Shown here: positions 62,493 to 64,000 of the stretch, piece by piece
Numbering within the stretch: position 1 is the stretch's first letter
Layout: every line of letters begins with the position of its first letter
Assembly (NCBI RefSeq): GCF_035918235.1
Contig: NZ_CP109486.1
Span: 1 to 64,000 of the forward strand
Source: Streptomyces sp. NBC_01445
GTDB taxonomy: Bacteria; Actinomycetota; Actinomycetes; Streptomycetales; Streptomycetaceae
DNA length: 64,000 nt
Reading direction: 5' to 3'
The notes under the pieces: generated by a model
The model's database searches: none
What the model was told of the DNA's origin: nothing
What the model saw: the letters and a program-made list of their open reading frames with translations, nothing else
Made by a program: the position numbers and the translations under genes

Positions 62493-63292
62493 GAGCTACG
62501 CAGCGGGTTTTCGTGGGACTGGACGTGGAGTGGGCGCTGGTGTGCGCCACCCCGGCGAACGGCGCCCTCGTGCGCGGCTGGATCGAGGAGGCCGGCGTCG
62601 CCGCGGCCGGCGACCTGTCGCAGGAGCTGCGCGAGCTCGTCGCCTACCTCGCCGATCGGCGCGACGCCGCGTTCAGCGACCGATGGCTCATCGCTCTGCT
62701 CGAGCGCGCCGCAGGCGAGGGACAACAAGCGCAGCTGGCCGCGCGCGTCATCGTGCAGGCGATGGTGCCTGGCATGGTGCGCCTGACGCAGTCGCTGCTC
62801 ACCCCGCGGCGCGACTTCGACGACGTGGCGCAGGTGGTGGTCGGCTGCCTGTACGTCGTCGCGCGGACCTTCCCGCTGCGCCGCCGTGCGAAGGTCGCCG
62901 CGAACGTGATGCTGGAGACGCTGCACCACGCGACCCGGGAGCTTGGCTCGGACGAGGCGCGCGAGGTTCGTCTCGATGTTCTGTGGGACGTTGCGGCCTC
63001 CGACGACGATGTCGCCGACCGGGTCGCGCAGGACCTGCTGATCGAGCGGGGCCAGGCCCAACAGGTCGCCGACACGGCGGAATTGGATGGCGCCGAGGGC
63101 GAGCTGGTGGCGCTGCTGGCGTGGGGCGTCGATCACGGGTCTTTGCCACTGCAGCAGGCCCGCTCGGTCGTGAGCATGGTCCGCGAAGAAGCCGAGCGCA
63201 CGGGTGCTGCGACGCCAGCCGCGCGCAAGCGCCGCTCGCGAGCGGTCAGATGGCTTGGGCCGGTGGCGGCCGAGTGGGTGCGCGCCGCGTGA
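62489..63292 (+). CDS. Unknown protein at the head of a transfer-type operon
   Basis: 267 residues from GTG 62489, with AAAAGGGG 9 nt upstream. The protein is almost all helical (LSQELRELVAYLADRRDAAF, MVRLTQSLLTPRRDFDDVAQ, then VAANVMLETLHHATRELGSD) with a strongly basic C-terminus (AARKRRSRAVRW). I recognise no family. It lies 120 bases ahead of two coupled genes, the second of which looks like a TcpC/VirB8-type conjugation protein, so a role in transfer or plasmid maintenance is likely. Confidence 0.6.
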   Translation: MGATQRVFVGLDVEWALVCATPANGALVRGWIEEAGVAAAGDLSQELRELVAYLADRRDAAFSDRWLIALLERAAGEGQQAQLAARVIVQAMVPGMVRLTQSLLTPRRDFDDVAQVVVGCLYVVARTFPLRRRAKVAANVMLETLHHATRELGSDEAREVRLDVLWDVAASDDDVADRVAQDLLIERGQAQQVADTAELDGAEGELVALLAWGVDHGSLPLQQARSVVSMVREEAERTGAATPAARKRRSRAVRWLGPVAAEWVRAA

Positions 63293-63412
63293 TGCGAAGC
63301 GTGGAAATTGGTGCGCCCCTGGCGGTCACGTTTTGCGGGGTGCGGCTCCTTGGGGTGTGTACGGCGGCGAAAGGTCTGCCGAACACTCCGACTTGAGGGA
63401 GGAGCCGTGGCG

Positions 63413-63658
63413 ATGACGCACACGGCGAAGGCGTCAGCCGAGTGGGCAGATCTGGACCTACTCGCCGCGGCGCGGGGCCGGGTCCAGCGGCTGGTCGCTC
63501 TGCTGGAGACGCTGCCGTTCACGGAACAGACCGCTCGGATCGCGCGCGAGTACCTGACCGAGGCAGGCCCGGCGCGCGAGGCGTTCGACCGCTTCGCGCA
63601 GCTAGATACGGCCGAGCAGCAGCGGCAGCTGCTTCTGTGGCAGAGGGCGGCATCGTGA
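63413..63658 (+). CDS. Small helical protein of the transfer operon
   Basis: 81 residues from ATG 63413, chosen because GGGAGGAG ends 8 nt upstream (GTG 63407 would be too close). It is entirely helical and charged (WADLDLLAAARGRVQRLVAL; FDRFAQLDTAEQQRQLLLWQ). Its stop overlaps the next start (GTGA). No family recognised; co-translation with the TcpC-like gene implies a shared complex. Confidence 0.6.
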   Translation: MTHTAKASAEWADLDLLAAARGRVQRLVALLETLPFTEQTARIAREYLTEAGPAREAFDRFAQLDTAEQQRQLLLWQRAAS

Positions 63659-64000
63659 CGCGCCGCCGAAGGGAGCGTGCCCGGCAGTCCGGCGCCGACG
63701 TCGCAGTGGACCAGGAACTGGACGAGCAGAGCGGTTGGTGGACCTCGCCGTCGACCGGGTCGGTCGCGGTGGCAACCAACGTCGTGCGGCGCCTGGTGTG
63801 GGCCCTGCTGATCTCCGGCCCGCTGCTGGGCGGCTGGGCAATCGTGTCGCAGCCGGCCGCGGGCGCTCACCCCGCCCCTGCCATGCAGTCCTCCAGCGGC
63901 GACACGGCGGGGCCCGGCGGGTTCGCGGAGATGTACGTCGCCGCGTTCCTCCGCGCCGGCGAAGGATCACAGGGCGAACTCGCCGCCTTCTACCCGCGGG
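63655..64000 (+). CDS. Conjugal transfer protein, TcpC/VirB8-like, cut by the window end
   Basis: The first 115 codons from GTG 63655 are present. A basic start (TRRRRERARQSG) and acidic stretch lead to one membrane helix (about 48-68; LVWALLISGPLLGGWAIVSQ), then an outside Pro/Ser linker and the beginning of a globular domain, FAEMYVAAFLRAGEGSQGEL. A short cytosolic tail, one helix and an outer FAE.Y..A.L...G..G.L start are typical of TcpC-like proteins of actinobacterial conjugative elements (VirB8 fold). The rest lies beyond the window. Confidence 0.65.
   Translation, partial: MTRRRRERARQSGADVAVDQELDEQSGWWTSPSTGSVAVATNVVRRLVWALLISGPLLGGWAIVSQPAAGAHPAPAMQSSSGDTAGPGGFAEMYVAAFLRAGEGSQGELAAFYPR

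Noticed and set aside
1..64000. CRISPR arrays, rRNA and tRNA genes
   Set aside because: No regularly spaced 25-40 base repeats, cas-type genes or RNA-gene signatures were seen; the only regular tandem array is the 12-bp one at 61334.

Overview
The window is high-GC DNA with the gene style of a Streptomyces: GTG starts, 1-11 nt ATGA/GTGA gene overlaps and Streptomyces-type families. Its first ~190 bases are a head-to-tail run of palindromes with TAC, TTC or TCC loops, the architecture of a Streptomyces telomere. A terminal-type helicase gene follows, and the far end opens a conjugation operon. The most economical reading is the left end of a conjugative linear plasmid; a chromosome arm carrying an integrated element is not excluded.

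1-5 kb: telomere, then four decaying genes: a helicase with a frameshifted C-terminus, an HNH nuclease cut by an in-frame TGA, a membrane-anchored gene cut by another TGA, and a second membrane-anchored gene with a frameshift. 5-18 kb: a defence-like island. An OLD-family nuclease is translationally coupled to a UvrD-like helicase (Gabija-type pair). Next come a SEC-C protein and a coupled trio I do not match to any named system: a small unknown protein, a Vsr-like nuclease fused to an SF2 helicase, and a 907-residue protein ending in a TerD domain. A DUF4209-type protein with an RNxxxHG motif faces them. 18-21 kb: PIN/ribbon-helix-helix toxin-antitoxin with a palindromic operator, insertion scars, a methyltransferase and a CBS-BON protein.

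21.8-39.1 kb: an error-prone polymerase operon (dnaE2-like plus an ImuB-like Y-family gene). The ImuB-like gene is cut by a ~12.7 kb element: codons 1-107 lie at 25273-25593 and the C-terminal half at 38327-39109. The element has short terminal inverted repeats (core CGACGGGTTC) and a tyrosine recombinase/XRE/degenerate recombinase trio. Its cargo is LysR, an unknown protein, MFS transporter, cupin, beta-lactamase-fold hydrolase, NCS1 permease and TetR. The cut falls in the conserved G-x-[GA]-P-[SN]-[KR] motif of Y-family polymerases.

39-52 kb: a PIMT-like methyltransferase, a complete IS5-family element, then a second candidate conflict system. It has a class III cyclase-like protein, a very large STAND/NACHT NTPase (one G-run frameshift) and a TPR protein, each overlapping by 4 nt. 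A divergent Pycsar-effector-like membrane protein and a Crp/cNMP-binding regulator lie alongside. ABC-exporter debris, small regulators and an intact IS630 follow. 52-57 kb: a tightly coupled small-molecule operon (glycosyltransferase, left-handed beta-helix protein, class II aldolase, MurA-like enolpyruvyltransferase). 57-61 kb: a five-gene regulatory operon around a histidine-kinase-like ATPase, divergent from an XRE-TPR regulator and a Nudix hydrolase. 61-62.5 kb: ~1.4 kb with no recognisable gene but rich in repeats (12-bp tandem repeat, seven GTTCCAC heptamers, a 28-bp direct repeat, a perfect 10-bp inverted repeat over a start codon), a candidate origin or regulatory region. 62.5-64 kb: start of a transfer-type operon, running off the window.
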